Shown: positions 30,710 through 41,380 of the stretch, one piece after another
Position numbering within the stretch: the stretch's first letter is position 1
How the letters are laid out: each line of letters starts with the position of its first letter
From: Aradus depressus
Taxonomy: Eukaryota > Arthropoda > Insecta > Hemiptera > Aradidae
Assembly: GCA_963662175.1 (NCBI GenBank)
Contig: OY759225.1
Span: forward strand, 9,869,107 to 9,933,106
Direction: 5' to 3'
DNA length: 64,000 nt
Position numbers and translations under genes: made by a program
The notes under the pieces: model-generated
Told to the model about the DNA's origin: nothing
The model's input: only the letters and a program-made list of their open reading frames with translations
Database searches by the model: none

Positions 30710-30910
30710 TTATTTCTTAAATAGTACTGTAACACATTTGTTCCATGTTCCTCTGTTGCTGGCCACTGTGCACCATCCATCCCCTATTCTCCCCACTATC
30801 TCGTCCCTCCACCGCAGTCCAGGTCTTCCTTTTCCTCTTCTTCTGTCTCTAGAAATCCACTCCGTGCAGACTTTAGCCCATCGTCGAGGATCCAGAGGCT
30901 TAGACAAAAT
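30710..30910 (-). pseudogene. LINE reverse-transcriptase C-terminal tail (RTE/CR1-like)
   Basis: Minus strand reads MSKPLDPRRWAKVCTEWISR, DRRRGKGRPGLRWRDEIVGR, IGDGWCTVASNRGTWNKC. The arrangement GRP..RW.D.I followed by W...A..R..W is the conserved last segment of several LINE ORF2 proteins (RTE and relatives). Only this tail is present, with no start or upstream RT, and DR1 begins immediately next to it. Confidence 0.7.
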
Positions 30911-30914
30911 ATAG

Positions 30915-32365
30915 ACGAAGTTATGTAAACAGTCAAAAATCGATGCGGAGTTTTCAAGAGAATTTCATGTTTTCTGACTGAAAAATGTCTGACTGTGATC
31001 ACGATAACTCCCGATAGGATGAATGTATCGACACGAATCTTTTTTTAGTCAATTTAGCCAAAGGGGAGAGGGGATCAGGAGAGAAGCTTAACTCAAAAAT
31101 TCTAATAACATTGAAATTAATATATCGTCACAAAATTTCCAATTTGGACACAGAGCCCATAAACACTTATTTGTAGAATCGGCAGGAAGGAAGGGAGGCA
31201 CAACTAAAAGAAATACTCTATAACTGCCGATGTAATGAAATTTTATATTTAAAGTCAAAACCCTGTCAAATTTCAGTGATATTGGCTGGAGGGTAGGGGA
31301 GGGGACTCGATCAAAATCCGAATAACTGCCGATGTAATGAAATTTCATATTTAAAGTCAAAACCCTGTCAAATTTCAGTGATATTGGCTGGAGGGAAGGG
31401 GAGGGGACTCAATTAAAACCCGAATAACTGCCGATGTAATGAAATTTTATATTTAAAGTAAAACCCTGTCAAATTTCAGTGATATTGGCTGGAGGGTAGG
31501 GGAGGGGACTTAATTAAAACCCGAATAACTGCCGATGTAATGAAATTTTATATTTAAAGTCAAAACCCTGTCAAATTTCAGTGATATTGGCTGGAGGGAA
31601 GGAGAGGGGACTCAATTAAAACCCGAATAACTGCCGATGTAATGAAATTTCATATTTAAAGTCAAAACCCTGTCAAATTTCAGTGATATTGGCTGGAGGG
31701 AAGGAGAGGGGACTCAGTTAAAACCCGAATAACTGCCGATGTAATGAAATTATATATTTAAAGTCAAAACCCTATCAAATTTCAGAAATATTGGCTGGAG
31801 GGAAGGGGAGGGGACTCAATTAAAACCCGAATAACTGCTGATGTAATGAAATTTTATATTTAAAGTCAAACCCTGTCAAATTTCAGTGATATTCGCTGGA
31901 GGGAAGGAGAGGGGACTCAGTTAAAACCCGAATAACTGCCGATGTAATGAAATTATATATTTAAAGTCAAAACCCTGTCAAATTTCAGTGATATTGGCTG
32001 GAGGGAAGAAGAGGGGACTCAGTTAAAACCCGAATAACTGCCGATGTAATGAAATTTTATATTTAAAGTCAAAACCCTGTCAAATTTCAGTGATATTGGC
32101 TGGAGGGAAGGGGAGGGGACTCAATTAAAACCCGAATAACTGCCGATGTAATGAAATTTTATATTTAAAGTCAAAACCCTGTCAAATTTCAGTGATATTG
32201 GCTGGAGGGAAGGAGAGGGGACTCAATTAAAAAGCCCGAATAACTGCTGATATAATGAATTTATCGACCCATAATTTAGTACAAGGATTTAGGAGCCCTT
32301 ATGTAAGTCAACTGTTCAATATTAGCGCAAACGGTCGACTGGTTTTGGAGGAGGAGCGAAAAGTT
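30915..32365 (+). repeat. Dispersed repeat DR1, copy containing a tandem expansion
   Basis: Starts GACGAAGTTATGTAAACAG, GATGCGGAGTTTTCAAGAGA, has CACGATAACTCCCGATAGGA and ends CGGTCGACTGGTTTTGGAGG with GAGCGAAAAGTTAATAGATT, i.e. the same order as 10985-11415. Between these lies the 102-bp array 31221-32241. Confidence 0.9.
31221..32241 (+). repeat. 102-bp tandem array, 10 units inside DR1
   Basis: Units begin TAACTGCCGATGTAATGAAA, continue TTTAAAGTCAAAACCCTGTC, AAATTTCAGTGATATTGGCT, GGAGGGAAGG.GAGGGGACTC and AATTAAAACCCGAA. Identity between units is very high, implying a recent expansion or ongoing homogenisation. The period equals 34 codons, but the open frames are not supported as genes. 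Confidence 0.97.
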
Positions 32366-32394
32366 AATAGATTACTCATAGAAATAAAATACGT

Positions 32395-32465
32395 TGTCTT
32401 CCCACTGTTTAATTTTGACCAGAACTAGTTTTCAACGCAACAGCGTCATTATCTGTGGCAGCACT
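32395..32465 (-). mobile_element. Family B hammerhead unit, single diverged arm
   Basis: Shares ATACGTTGTCTTCCCACTGT with the family B palindrome at 10536 and contains the degenerate ribozyme at 32419-32458. It has no inverted partner. Confidence 0.75.
32419..32458 (-). ncRNA. Hammerhead-like ribozyme, family B, degenerate
   Basis: Minus strand: CCA, CAGATAA (two core changes), T, GACGC/GCGTT with TGTT loop, GAAA, AACTAGTT, C, TGG. Helix III differs from AACCGGTT in two symmetric positions yet remains a palindrome. Confidence 0.65.
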
Positions 32466-32529
32466 GCGGTTGAAGCAATGCAAGTCAAATATTGAGTTGT
32501 ATCCCAAATGGTTTGCTTTGGAGGGAGAG

Positions 32530-33274
32530 CGAAAACAAAATGTATTAATTCATTATTAATTTATTAAAAAATTATTATTATTTATTAATTTATTATTATT
32601 AATAATTAATTATTATTCAATTATATTATTAATAATTAATTATTATTCATTATTAATTTATTCAAAATGTATTAATTAATTATTAATTTATTAACTCAGA
32701 CTTATTTTATCACATTATTTATATTTAGCTTATTTCGCACAAAATTACCGTTAATAATAATCTGTTTGGTTGGTCATGGCCTGACGATGATGTTCATACC
32801 ACTCCTGGTGATCACTATGGCATGATTTACATGGTCTAGACACCATGTACCGAATGGTGAACAGATGTCGCTCCAATTTGGCGGGAGCGGGGAACCATAG
32901 CCCCTCGTCAATTTGGCGGGGACTAGTTGTTGACGTCAACCACAAACCTCATCCGTTCCAGTTAGGATCCACCAATGTATACAGTACAATTTGAAGGGGT
33001 TGGTTGTTTGAACAAGCAGTGTCCATATCAAATTGAGGAATTATATACAAATCAGCTTATGTGCTCACTCGGTTGATAAGACCAGCGGAAACTACTTTTA
33101 AAATTTCATTACACCCCTCTGAACACAATTTAGGAATGGAATTTGAACTGGAACCTGTGATTTCTTTATTGCAGAAGGCTTTATAGACCCCCCTGATTCT
33201 ACAGGGTAAATCTAAAATCTAAATCTGGTGAAAAAAATCAAATTTCTGATCAATTACATTACTTTTCTTATACA
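32530..33274. other. AT-rich ATT/AAT block, then non-coding
   Basis: 32535-32690 is (TTA/ATT)-rich with many inverted ATTAATTAAT motifs. 32700-33274 has no recognised gene or repeat. Confidence 0.5.
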
Positions 33275-33440
33275 TCATGCAGCTGGGTCTCTCTGTGAAC
33301 TCGATAACTGGATAGAATGAATGTATCGACACGAAATTTTATAAGTGTGCCTAGAAGCCAATAAGGACAAAACTTATTTATTGTCCTGCCAAATCGACCA
33401 ATGGCGAAAAGAGTGGATTAGGAGGATGGCTTTACATAAA
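33275..33440 (+). repeat. Dispersed repeat DR1 fragment
   Basis: GGGTCTCTCTGTGAACTCGA, TAGAATGAATGTATCGACAC, GAAATTTTATAAGTGTG, AGCCAATAAGGACAAAAC and AAATCGACCAATGGCG follow the DR1 order. Confidence 0.85.
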
Positions 33441-33575
33441 AACTTCAATACTTATATTACATTACTTTACTGAACACTTTCTTCTCATTTATTTATTGTT
33501 TGTATGATTATTGTGTTTTTTTTTTGTTTTTTTTGCTATTCAACTATATTTTTTTCAAAACTGCCTGGTATACCC

Positions 33576-33724
33576 ATCACAGTTTTAGAGAACGGTACAT
33601 TAGACCAGAAGATATTAGGCCAATTCTTGACCAATTGGAAAAGGAGGATCCCGGCGATTTTGATTTCAAGCCAGAAGTAATTGAAAAAGATGATCATGAC
33701 AGTGAATCTGAAGAGGAAATGTAA
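33576..33724 (+). CDS. Possible terminal exon, acidic C-terminus
   Basis: The plus strand frame reads SFRERYIRPEDIRPILDQLE, KEDPGDFDFKPEVIEKDD, HDSESEEEM, stop. The stop is followed by two AATAAA polyadenylation signals (33762 and 33785). A pyrimidine-rich stretch (33515-33557) and CACAG at 33578-33582 could serve as splice acceptor, making the exon start at 33583 and the upstream T-rich frame intronic. Codon use and the acidic tail look like a genuine host protein end. I do not recognise the family. Alternatives are a retrocopy or a transposon ORF. Confidence 0.5.
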
Positions 33725-33858
33725 AGTGCTGATGAAGAGGACCTATGCTCTCATTGCTTAGAATAAACGGGTATTCAAGGCCTTAATAAAGGTTTTAAAC
33801 GTGTTTTGTTGAAATTTGTGGACGTGTGGTTTTTCATCGAAATACCAGTGATCCGTGA

Positions 33859-34157
33859 TAGTCCAGGAGCCCAGTGCAAAAAGGGTGACTTATTTATGAA
33901 AATACCAAATGACCATACCACTTGATCGAATTATTAAGTTGTGGTACTCAATCGACGTAGAATTTAATGTTCTTCAATTTGTTACAGTCCTAAAATTTCG
34001 AGGTTTTTTGGGTTTTAATTGGCCACCATTTTGTATTCCAGCGGCTTTGAGATTTCAGACTGCCATTTTTTGGATCTCGAGGATGGATATTTTGAAAATT
34101 TAATAATAAAAATTTTCATAAAATAAGTCACCTTTTTTGCACTGGGCTCCTGGACTA
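33859..34157. mobile_element. Tc1/mariner-type MITE, TA duplication
   Basis: Ends GTCCAGGAGCCCAGTGCAAA and the reverse complement, flanked by TA at both sides. Inverted ends extend for about 45 bp (AAAGGTGACTTATTT). Length about 295 bp. The interior contains a short open frame without a transposase signature. Confidence 0.88.
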
Positions 34158-34227
34158 TGAAGGGTGGTGAGAATGCCGCCGCGCAAGCGCTCGTATAACG
34201 TCACTACATGCGAGCGCCCGAAGGTTA

Positions 34228-34307
34228 AAATACCTAAGGGCCGGGTTTCGAACCCGCGATCTTGAGCTCAGTAAGCTAGCAGGCTACCTCTGAGCTACCG
34301 GCAAGTT
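34228..34307 (-). mobile_element. SINE tRNA-like head
   Basis: Minus strand: GCCGGTAGCTCAGAGGTAGC (A box), GAGCTCAAGATCGCG, GGTTCGAAACCC (B box), GGCCCTTAGG. The 3' acceptor-stem partner does not match, so this is a SINE head and not a functional tRNA. Confidence 0.75.
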
Positions 34308-34312
34308 GAACT

Positions 34313-34914
34313 TATGTTTTCATCATATATTAAAGATTAACCGGTCCCAGATGTTATTGAATAGTTTGTATAGATCTACCAAAAAAAAAAAAGTTTGTAC
34401 GTTTTCTGGTTGTTTTCACACCCTGTGCAAACATTACGTATGTTTGTCTGTTGTGATTGTTCACTGAGTTGTTCTCATTTTAAAATCTTATTTTTCAACT
34501 TTTAGTTTTTACCAATAAGTTGTCAATTTGCTGGGGTTGAATATAGAATGGCGAAGTGGATTGGATGTGGAAAGTGGTCTTGAAAATTGTGAGCAAGAAA
34601 GGGGTCATAATTCGGGTAGATGGGGGTGTAGGGTGGGTCAGTGGGGTTAGGGCTAAGAGTCTCAAGAATAGGGGTAGAGGGATGGAGAATGAATAATAAA
34701 CGGACGAAGGAAAGAGGTCTCAAGGGATCAGGATATCCCGAGGGAAGAGAGGAGCCCAATAGGGCAGTTCATAAACTGATCCGGAGGCTGTTGATGTAGG
34801 GTTGAAGGGGAAGTTGGGGCTCATCCGTGAGGAGGTTAGTTGAAACGGATTATTTTCCTATTCTTAACAAATCTAGTATATTATATAATTAAAAAAATAA
34901 TAAAATTAATAATT
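34313..34914. other. Non-coding
   Basis: A proline-rich minus frame at 34523-34759 has no domain. No repeat relationship was found. Confidence 0.4.
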
Positions 34915-35210
34915 AAAATAAATAATAAATCACATTTCATATAGAAATTGTTTTCTGGTCTTCTACTAAATTTTGAAGAAAGCGCACGTATATAAAAAAA
35001 TTCCAATTATTAATTACCTCATTTGTTTTTTTTAAGTATAATACAGAGATGCCATCAAATTTTTCTAAATTAACAAAAATGTTTAATCTAATCAAAGATA
35101 TTTTCTTATTTGATTGTCATGGAAAATGAATAGCATAGAATCGAGAAGAAAATATTGGATTTATTTAACCTACATTATAAAATTCAAAAAACAAATTTGA
35201 AAAATAAAAA
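34915..35210 (+). repeat. Dispersed hairpin repeat DR2
   Basis: CACATTTCATATAGAAATTG, TGGTCTTCTACTAAATTTTG (the second half of the hairpin is deleted), GAAAGCGCACGTAT, AGAGATGCCATC and GAATCGAGAAGAAAATATTG follow the order at 25295-25640. Confidence 0.8.
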
Positions 35211-35560
35211 GTAAATTATTTACAAAAATTATTCTACTAACTAATTCCTAAAATTATATCAGTATTTTTTCTATGGCCACACTTTATTGGCCACATATAA
35301 TTTAGTAAAAAGTAAAAAGTAGTAAAGTAAATTATTTACAAAAATTATTCTACTAACTAATTCCTAAAATTATATCAGTATTTTTTCTATGGCCACTCTT
35401 TATTGGCCACATATAATTTAGTAAAAAGTAAAAAGTAGTAAAGTAAATTATTTACAAAAATTATTCTACTAACTAATTCCTAAAATTATATCAGTATTTT
35501 TTCTATGGCCACTCTTTATTGGCCACTCTTTATTGGCCACATATAATTTAGTAAAAAAAA
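35211..35560 (+). repeat. 116-bp tandem repeat, 3 units
   Basis: Units start at 35211, 35327 and 35443: GTAAATTATTTACAAAAATT, CTAACTAATTCCTAAAATTA, TCTATGGCCAC.CTTTATTG. The last unit has a duplicated CACTCTTTATTGGC. The sequence lies where the DR2-linked element at 25640 has its left arm. Confidence 0.93.
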
Positions 35561-36839
35561 AAACTAGTTCACTATAATATTCTTCGATAATTCTTGATTA
35601 TTATATTCTTATATATATTATATATATATTATTTATATTATTTCATCGATATTTCATTTTAAAAAAAACATTTTTTATTTCCACTTTTTTATACACTTAT
35701 GTCTCTATCATCACTGTGATGTCACTTGGTTCATGTATGTACTTCAACTGTCTCGGTTCACATCTCTCACTCGACTGAGTTGTGTCTATAAACAGCTGAT
35801 ATGCCGCCATTTGTTTCGACCATTTATTGTCCTTTTTCCATTTTTAATAAACTACTAATTTATTTATGTATTTTGTTTTTTTTTCTTTTATATATTTCTA
35901 TTTTTATTTTATTTGTATTATAATTTTCTCATTTCAATATTTCCCACATTGTGACCTGAAGAAGGGATGGAAAAGTTATAAAAAATATATATCTTAACTA
36001 AATTAAATAAATGTATTTATTTTTGATTGTTCTCAATTTTTGTTTCAAAGAATAACATTAGTCTTTTATTTATTTATTTTTTTTTTTTAAACTAATGGAT
36101 TTTTAAAATTATAATGAAGCTATGAGTCTGGCCACAACGTGTGAAAGGTCAAATTTAATTCAAAGGGTCCTAAGGTACACACTAAGGGACAAGACTATTT
36201 TCCATTAGTGTAACTTAACCAAATTTGATTTTTTTTTTTTTTTTTTTTAAATTCTTTGTTAATCCAGCCCTTCCTTTTCAGAATCATTTCAAAAAAAAGC
36301 CCTTCATAATTGGCTTTGTGAACCTTTCAGTTCCCTCTTTAATCTTGTTAAATCTTCACCAAATCCCCTTAAGTTCAGTCAGTCAAAAAAAAAAAAAAAA
36401 AAAATTGATCCTCCGTAAGCTCTCTTCTTTTTGAACAAACGACATTAATTATTACTCGAATGTAATAAGAACTGCTAAAGAACATTCAAGCACTAATAAG
36501 GAGATTCTTTTTTTATTTTTTCAGACCTTTTGATATTTTTTTTTATCTCTCTAAATAAAAAATAAAAAAAATAACATTAATTACACGTTTTTAGTCTGAT
36601 TCTTGAGTTTGGAGTTATATTCTTAAAATCTGATGATTATGAAAGTCAGTTTAGAGTTATTTCTCATTATTAACTTTTTTTCTCTTTAATTCCTCCCTCT
36701 ATTTCAAAAACTAAAAACATTTTCATAATTAGGAATTATATATAACTATGATTACTTAGGACCCTGACAATATATATTATTGATTATCTAATTACTTTCA
36801 ATATTTAGGAATATTCAATTAAAATAAACATTAGTAAGT
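35561..36839. other. AT-rich non-coding stretch
   Basis: Contains TA-rich runs at 35605-35640, poly(T) at 36228-36248 and poly(A) at 36386-36403. At 35955-35980 GACCTGAAGAAGGGATGGAA superficially resembles a decayed hammerhead core but the helices do not form. Confidence 0.4.
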
Positions 36840-37095
36840 AGAACAGAGGTAGTGTGCTTGCCTTGAGCACGTCGTCCTTCGAATGGGAAGATAAGCAATG
36901 GTTCCGAGTCTGTGCAATGTCAGGTGCTTGTTATAGATCCCTACCCTGATTTATAGGTACCTACCCCAGGTAGGCAAAATTTAGGACTACCAGAGAAGTG
37001 TTGGGCTCATATCCGCCAGAGTGACAAAACAGCGCTTTGGTAGTAGGCGCTATGACCTCGCATTAAAAGCCCGGGCATGAGATATAATAACTAAC
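36840..37095 (+). mobile_element. SINE, head-truncated diverged copy
   Basis: GTGTGCTTGCCTTGAGCACG, GTCCTTCGAATGGGA, CAATGTCAGGTGCTTGTTAT, GGCAAAATTTAGGACTACC, GGGCTCATATCCGCCAGAGT, GTAGTAGGCGCTATGACCTC and AAGCCCGGGCATGAG match the SINE order, with a short internal duplication near 36955. Confidence 0.85.
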
Positions 37096-37439
37096 GAGTA
37101 CAACATTACAGTAACGCTTTATTTACAAGCATTTAAAAGTGCACGCTTAATGGAGAAAACACGTCTTTATGTAACTAATAATAATATATAATAAATAATC
37201 AAATCACAACCAAATATTAGAAAACTGACTCAAATAAACTATACAAGAGCACTGGATGCTTAGGTCCCTAGGTGTAAAACACCAGCCCACCACATACATT
37301 TATAAATAGTCAAATAAACTATAAAAACAACTAATATGGTGAAAAAAAAAAAAACAAAAAAAAATGTTCAGACCTTTTGAATTTTTTTGTATTTTTGTAA
37401 AGAAAAATATAAACATTAATTACCTACACATTCTAGTTC
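37096..37439. other. Non-coding; shared boundary motif
   Basis: ATGCTTAGGTCCCTAGGTGT at about 37258-37277 is the inverse of the motif at 2335 and 63627. Nothing else. Confidence 0.5.
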
Positions 37440-38110
37440 CCCAGCAATACGAAGTTTAGGGGAAGTTATGTAATTAGGCAAAATTGCAATGGGGCCGGCC
37501 CACTTCAAATTGTGGCATAAAGGCATAAACCTCACTACGCCACTACTTTTTACGATTGATCTTTAAATCGTACAAAAAAAAAAGAAGTCGTCGGTAAATC
37601 ACTAGTAATGTACTTCCCCAGAACGAATTATTCAATTAACGTTTCGTTTCCCATCCAAAACATTAGTTCATTAGTTGATTTACATAAGGGCTCCTAAATC
37701 CTCATAGTAAATGTTGTGTCGATTAATTCATTACAGCGGTAGTTATGGTTTTTTTTAAATTGAGCTCTTTCTGATCCCCCCCCCCCTTCCTTTTTGCCGA
37801 TTCCGCTGAAAATTAATAAGTGTCGTCCTAATGGGATTTTGAATTCACATATAAAATTTTGTGTCGATACATTCATTACAACAGCAGTTATTAAAGTTTT
37901 TGAGTTATGCCTCTCCCCTAATCCCCGTTTCCCTGCGTAAATTTTTCTGAAAATCAATAGATGATTTCGCTAGTGGGCTCTGGATTCACATATATAATTT
38001 CGTGTCGATACATTCATTCTATCGGGTGTCGGAAAATGTCAATGAAAACTTCCAGCCAAAACCTCAATACGCCACTGCTTTTTACGGTTGATAAAGATTT
38101 TCGTTAAATC
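37440..38110 (-). repeat. Dispersed repeat DR1, inverted copy, several modules
   Basis: Contains complementary DR1 blocks: CGGTAAATCACTAGTAATGT, TACTTCCCCAGAACGAATTA, GTGTCGATTAATTCATTACA, CCGATTCCGCTGAAAATTAA, GTGTCGATACATTCATTCTA. A C-tract occurs at 37776-37786. Confidence 0.85.
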
Positions 38111-38609
38111 GTACAAAAAAGGTCCCAATAATTGATTTGTTCTCAGGAACCTCTTTCGTTTCACCTTCTAAGAGCTCTCTGAAAGCTCTTTATTGTGTCA
38201 TTGGGAATGTAATCTAGAAGGAGCCTTTCTTTGGAAGGTTATTGTTCCTGGTTGGCGGAAAAGCAACTTTATTGAAGAAGGTTGTTCTACTTTTAATGGA
38301 AATAGTTTCCCTACTGTTACTTTATTTAAGTACTAGCAACAGTGTTTGTCTACGACTGAGTATTTTCATGACTATATAATGTTAAATTAGAATTATGCTG
38401 CTTTCATTTTAACCTTTTTTTAGCAGTCTCTCAAGAGTTGGGAGAGAATTATCATACATTACCGCTAATTTTAGCTGGAGATTTTAATCTCAATTCAGCC
38501 CCTTGTTCAATTCGTCTACTATAAATTTCAATTGCAATTGATATGGCACCTCAATCGATGCAGTTTCTCCAGGTATCTTAAAAATTTACGTTCAAAAACC
38601 TACATTTTT
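38111..38609. other. Non-coding
   Basis: No recognised gene or repeat. Confidence 0.4.
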
Positions 38610-38800
38610 TATTTATCTTACCACAGGCCTATTGTCTCTACTTTAGAATCAAATATAGTGATTTCTGATGTCCCTAGAGAAAATAATGTTGGTTTAACAA
38701 ATGAATAAAAATAAAATAAGCCAATAAATAAAACTGTTTGTTTGCACCTAAATTTGCCAAAGAAATTTCACTTCTGGCGTGTTTCAAGCACATACTATTT
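38610..38800 (+). repeat. Dispersed repeat DR4, copy 2
   Basis: ATAGTGATTTCTGATGTCCC, AAAATAATGTTGGTTTAACA, GAATAAAAATAAAATAAGCC and CACTTCTGGCGTGTTTCAAG parallel 1410-1660. Confidence 0.75.
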
Positions 38801-39313
38801 TTTTACCATAAATCTTTTAGGAAGCATTTGTGGACCCACGTTTATGGGAACATTTTTTTCATATTTTGTTTGGTCATTTTGTAAAATGTCTAAGAATGTA
38901 GCAACATAAAATTGTAACATAAGATGATATTCTAGTTCTAGTTTATGGGGTGTTATGTTGGATAGTAAAATAGATACTTGGTCCACTGGGCCTAGATGAA
39001 GTCGTCTTACAGTATCTATTCTCCCATACAGGATACATATAAACTCTCCTAGTACACTGTTATACTCAGTTTATATCCTCTAATATCATACTGAGGATAT
39101 TGTCTCCATGGGCGCTATGTATACCAAGTATTCTATCAGTTCAAGTTTCTGCTCTCCCTCTTCACCGCCGATTTTGGCTAAGTAAACCACCATACAAACT
39201 AATTACATATAATATTTAGCATTTTTGCAGAGATATTGTGAAACACTTGATAAAAATAAAGAAAACGTATGTTTTTTAAAAAATATTGTCTATTTCACAA
39301 ATAATATATAATA

Positions 39314-39351
39314 TGGGAGTACTTTCGGTATTGCTACAATCTTCAGCCACG
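39314..39351 (-). ncRNA. Hammerhead-like ribozyme, family F, left copy
   Basis: Minus strand: TGG, CTGAAGA, T, TGTA/TACC with GCAA tetraloop, GAAA, palindrome AGTACT, C, CCA. G10.1 has changed to T, weakening helix II by one pair. Confidence 0.7.
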
Positions 39352-39760
39352 ACTTAACAAATACTAAATTGAAGTTCAACTAGGTAGTTTACAATCCAAA
39401 CGGTAGGTAGGTATCCTTTTTCAGCCCCTACGGGGTTTTCCTATCCTTTCTGTACAGTTAATATTTGAAATATGTAAAAACATAAAAAATGACATTTCGT
39501 CCCAAATTGGGATCTTAAAAAAAAAAAAAATTTGAAAAAGGGGTGAGTATTTTATTAACAATTGTTATCTTTAATTCATTTCATATATGCATTTAATCAA
39601 AACATACTACTTCAAAAACGTTTATTTTTAAGATCCCAATTTGGGACGAAATAATGACGTTCAGAAGGGATGAAAACCCCGTAGGGGCTGAAAAAGGATA
39701 CCTACCTACCGTTTGGATTGTAAACTACCTAGTTGAACTTCAATTTAGTATTTGTTAAGT

Positions 39761-39798
39761 CGTGGCTGAAGATGGTAGCAGTACCGAAAGTACTCCCA
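39761..39798 (+). ncRNA. Hammerhead-like ribozyme, family F, right copy
   Basis: TGG, CTGAAGA, T, helix II GGTA/TACC with GCAG loop, GAAA, palindrome AGTACT, C at the cleavage site, CCA pairing with TGG as helix I. Confidence 0.78.
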
Positions 39799-39974
39799 TA
39801 TTATATATTATTTGTGAAATAGACAATATTCTTTAAAAAAAAACTTACGTTTTCTTTATTTTCAATTACATATATATTTTTTTTTTTTCACTTCTTCACT
39901 TACGTATACAAAGTCTAGGGAAAGTCTAGGTTACGTAATGTCAGAAATTAAGTTTTCTCCTGATTTTCAAGTAG

Positions 39975-40460
39975 TCACTGATTTCCTCTCATATGTAACT
40001 AATCACTGCCACTGCTAAGGAGGGCCATTGACGCTTAAGCCGTCGTTGGGGAAGTATGGCAGAGTGGGCACAGACTAGAGAATTATTATGTGAACTAAGA
40101 AGGGAAAATAATTTTTTATACTTGGATTTAGCGACTTCGGTAACAAAAGGTACTTTAAAGTCAGTGTGAAAAGTTTTGTTGGAGACGTAATAAGGAGCAT
40201 TGGCTATTTTACGAAAGATTTTGTATTGAAAGGATTGGATGCGCTGGAGATTGGAAGCCTTGGCAGAACCCCAGAGTTCAAGTCCATGAGTCCACATACG
40301 TTTGAGTACTGCGTTATATATAAGTCGTTTTGTTTTCAAAGTTAATTTGGATCTTTTGTCTAGTAGTCTTAGTAAAAGTTTATAACCTCTGTTCATTTGT
40401 TGTCTTTTTAGTCTCGTGTGAGGATTCCAAGTTAGTCGTTTGTCGAGTATGTACCGATAT
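39975..40460 (-). pseudogene. Jockey-type LINE ORF2 C-terminal relic
   Basis: Minus strand: LTWNPHTRLKRQQMNRGYKL, KLTLKTKRLIYNAVLKRMWT, HGLELWGSAKASNLQRIQSF, QYKIFRKIANAPYYVSNKTF, HTDFKVPFVTEVAKSKYKKL, then RRLKRQWPS. This is the conserved post-RT segment of Jockey-clade elements, and it is intact for about 135 residues. The upstream RT core is missing. It is the least decayed LINE coding segment in the window. Confidence 0.9.
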
Positions 40461-40513
40461 TATATTCTGTGCATATTATTCGTGAGAACAGCATGCTAGG
40501 AACAACTAAAAAA

Positions 40514-40592
40514 GCACGGTAGTTCAGAGGTAGTGCTAACCTAATAAGCTCAAGATCGCGGGTTCAAGACCCGGCCAAGGCCCTTAGGTTAT
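40514..40592 (+). mobile_element. SINE tRNA-like head, truncated copy
   Basis: CACGGTAGTTCAGAGGTAGT, AAGCTCAAGATCGCG, GGTTCAAGACCCGGCC and AAGGCCCTTAGGTTATTAT; the SINE body is absent. It resembles the head at 34228-34307 more than the one at 41381. Confidence 0.75.
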
Positions 40593-41380
40593 TATCGGTA
40601 AAAATCTTGGAACTTTTTTATGTTGGCGATGTCTCTGAAAGTAGAAAATATTCAATAGCAAGAGGCCAATAGGAAATAGGATTTAACTTTAGTTGAGAAA
40701 AGTTCGATATTAACCAATAGAGTTCTATTAGGTGCTTGGAAAGATGTGGCCGACCAATTAAGGCTTTGTGCTTTCAAAGTTCAACCATTTCAAGTCTTGA
40801 CTTCTCCCGTTTATATTCAAACATGGGTAATGGGATTATGTCTGTGACCTCGAAAGCTACCTACCAGACATCTTCCAAAGCTCAGATTATATCGCTCTCT
40901 CTCTCTAAGAGCTCCTCCTCCTTATCCAGACTTGACTGAATGCCAAATGGTGCCGTTATAAACTTGTAAATCCACTCATAAAATTTTGTAACAAAATTTC
41001 ATACCGAAAATCCAACAAAAATCATGACAGACCAACTCGTCACTCACAGGGACAGATCACAAGTCCAAGTTTTCCTTCATACTCCAATACTGTTGCAGCC
41101 GCTGTCTAGATTTTATTATTTATTTTATTTATTTATGTCTCAGTTCAAATATTATTATATTTAAGTTTAATTATTTATATTTTTTTAAATTTATATTTTC
41201 TTTTATTTTGAAACAACTATTTCATATTTAATTAATTTTAAAACAACGTATGATTTTCTATATCTAGTTACTATTGTCCTCTCCATTATGTATGAATTGA
41301 TAAATCAATCAATTTTTATATGAATGGATAATTAAAATACACAATTTCTTTGTTGTTCACTATATATATTGTGACGTTGA
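40593..41380. other. Non-coding
   Basis: No recognised gene. 41105-41350 is very AT-rich. Confidence 0.4.

Larger units (their letters stand above)
39230..39870. mobile_element. Family F hammerhead foldback
   Basis: Left arm about 39253-39447 and right arm 39663-39850 are inverted copies (ATATTGTCTATTTCACAAAT; CAATCCAAACGGTAGGTAGG; GCCCCTACGGGGTTTTC). A second inner pair, CATTTCGTCCCAAATTGGGA and its complement, lies at 39488-39515 and 39631-39652; each is itself a palindrome. The centre is AT-rich. Each arm has one ribozyme core reading outward. Confidence 0.88.

Noticed and set aside
35955..35990. Possible hammerhead (CTGAAGA ... GGAAAAG)
   Set aside because: Neither helix I, helix II nor a palindromic helix III can be formed.
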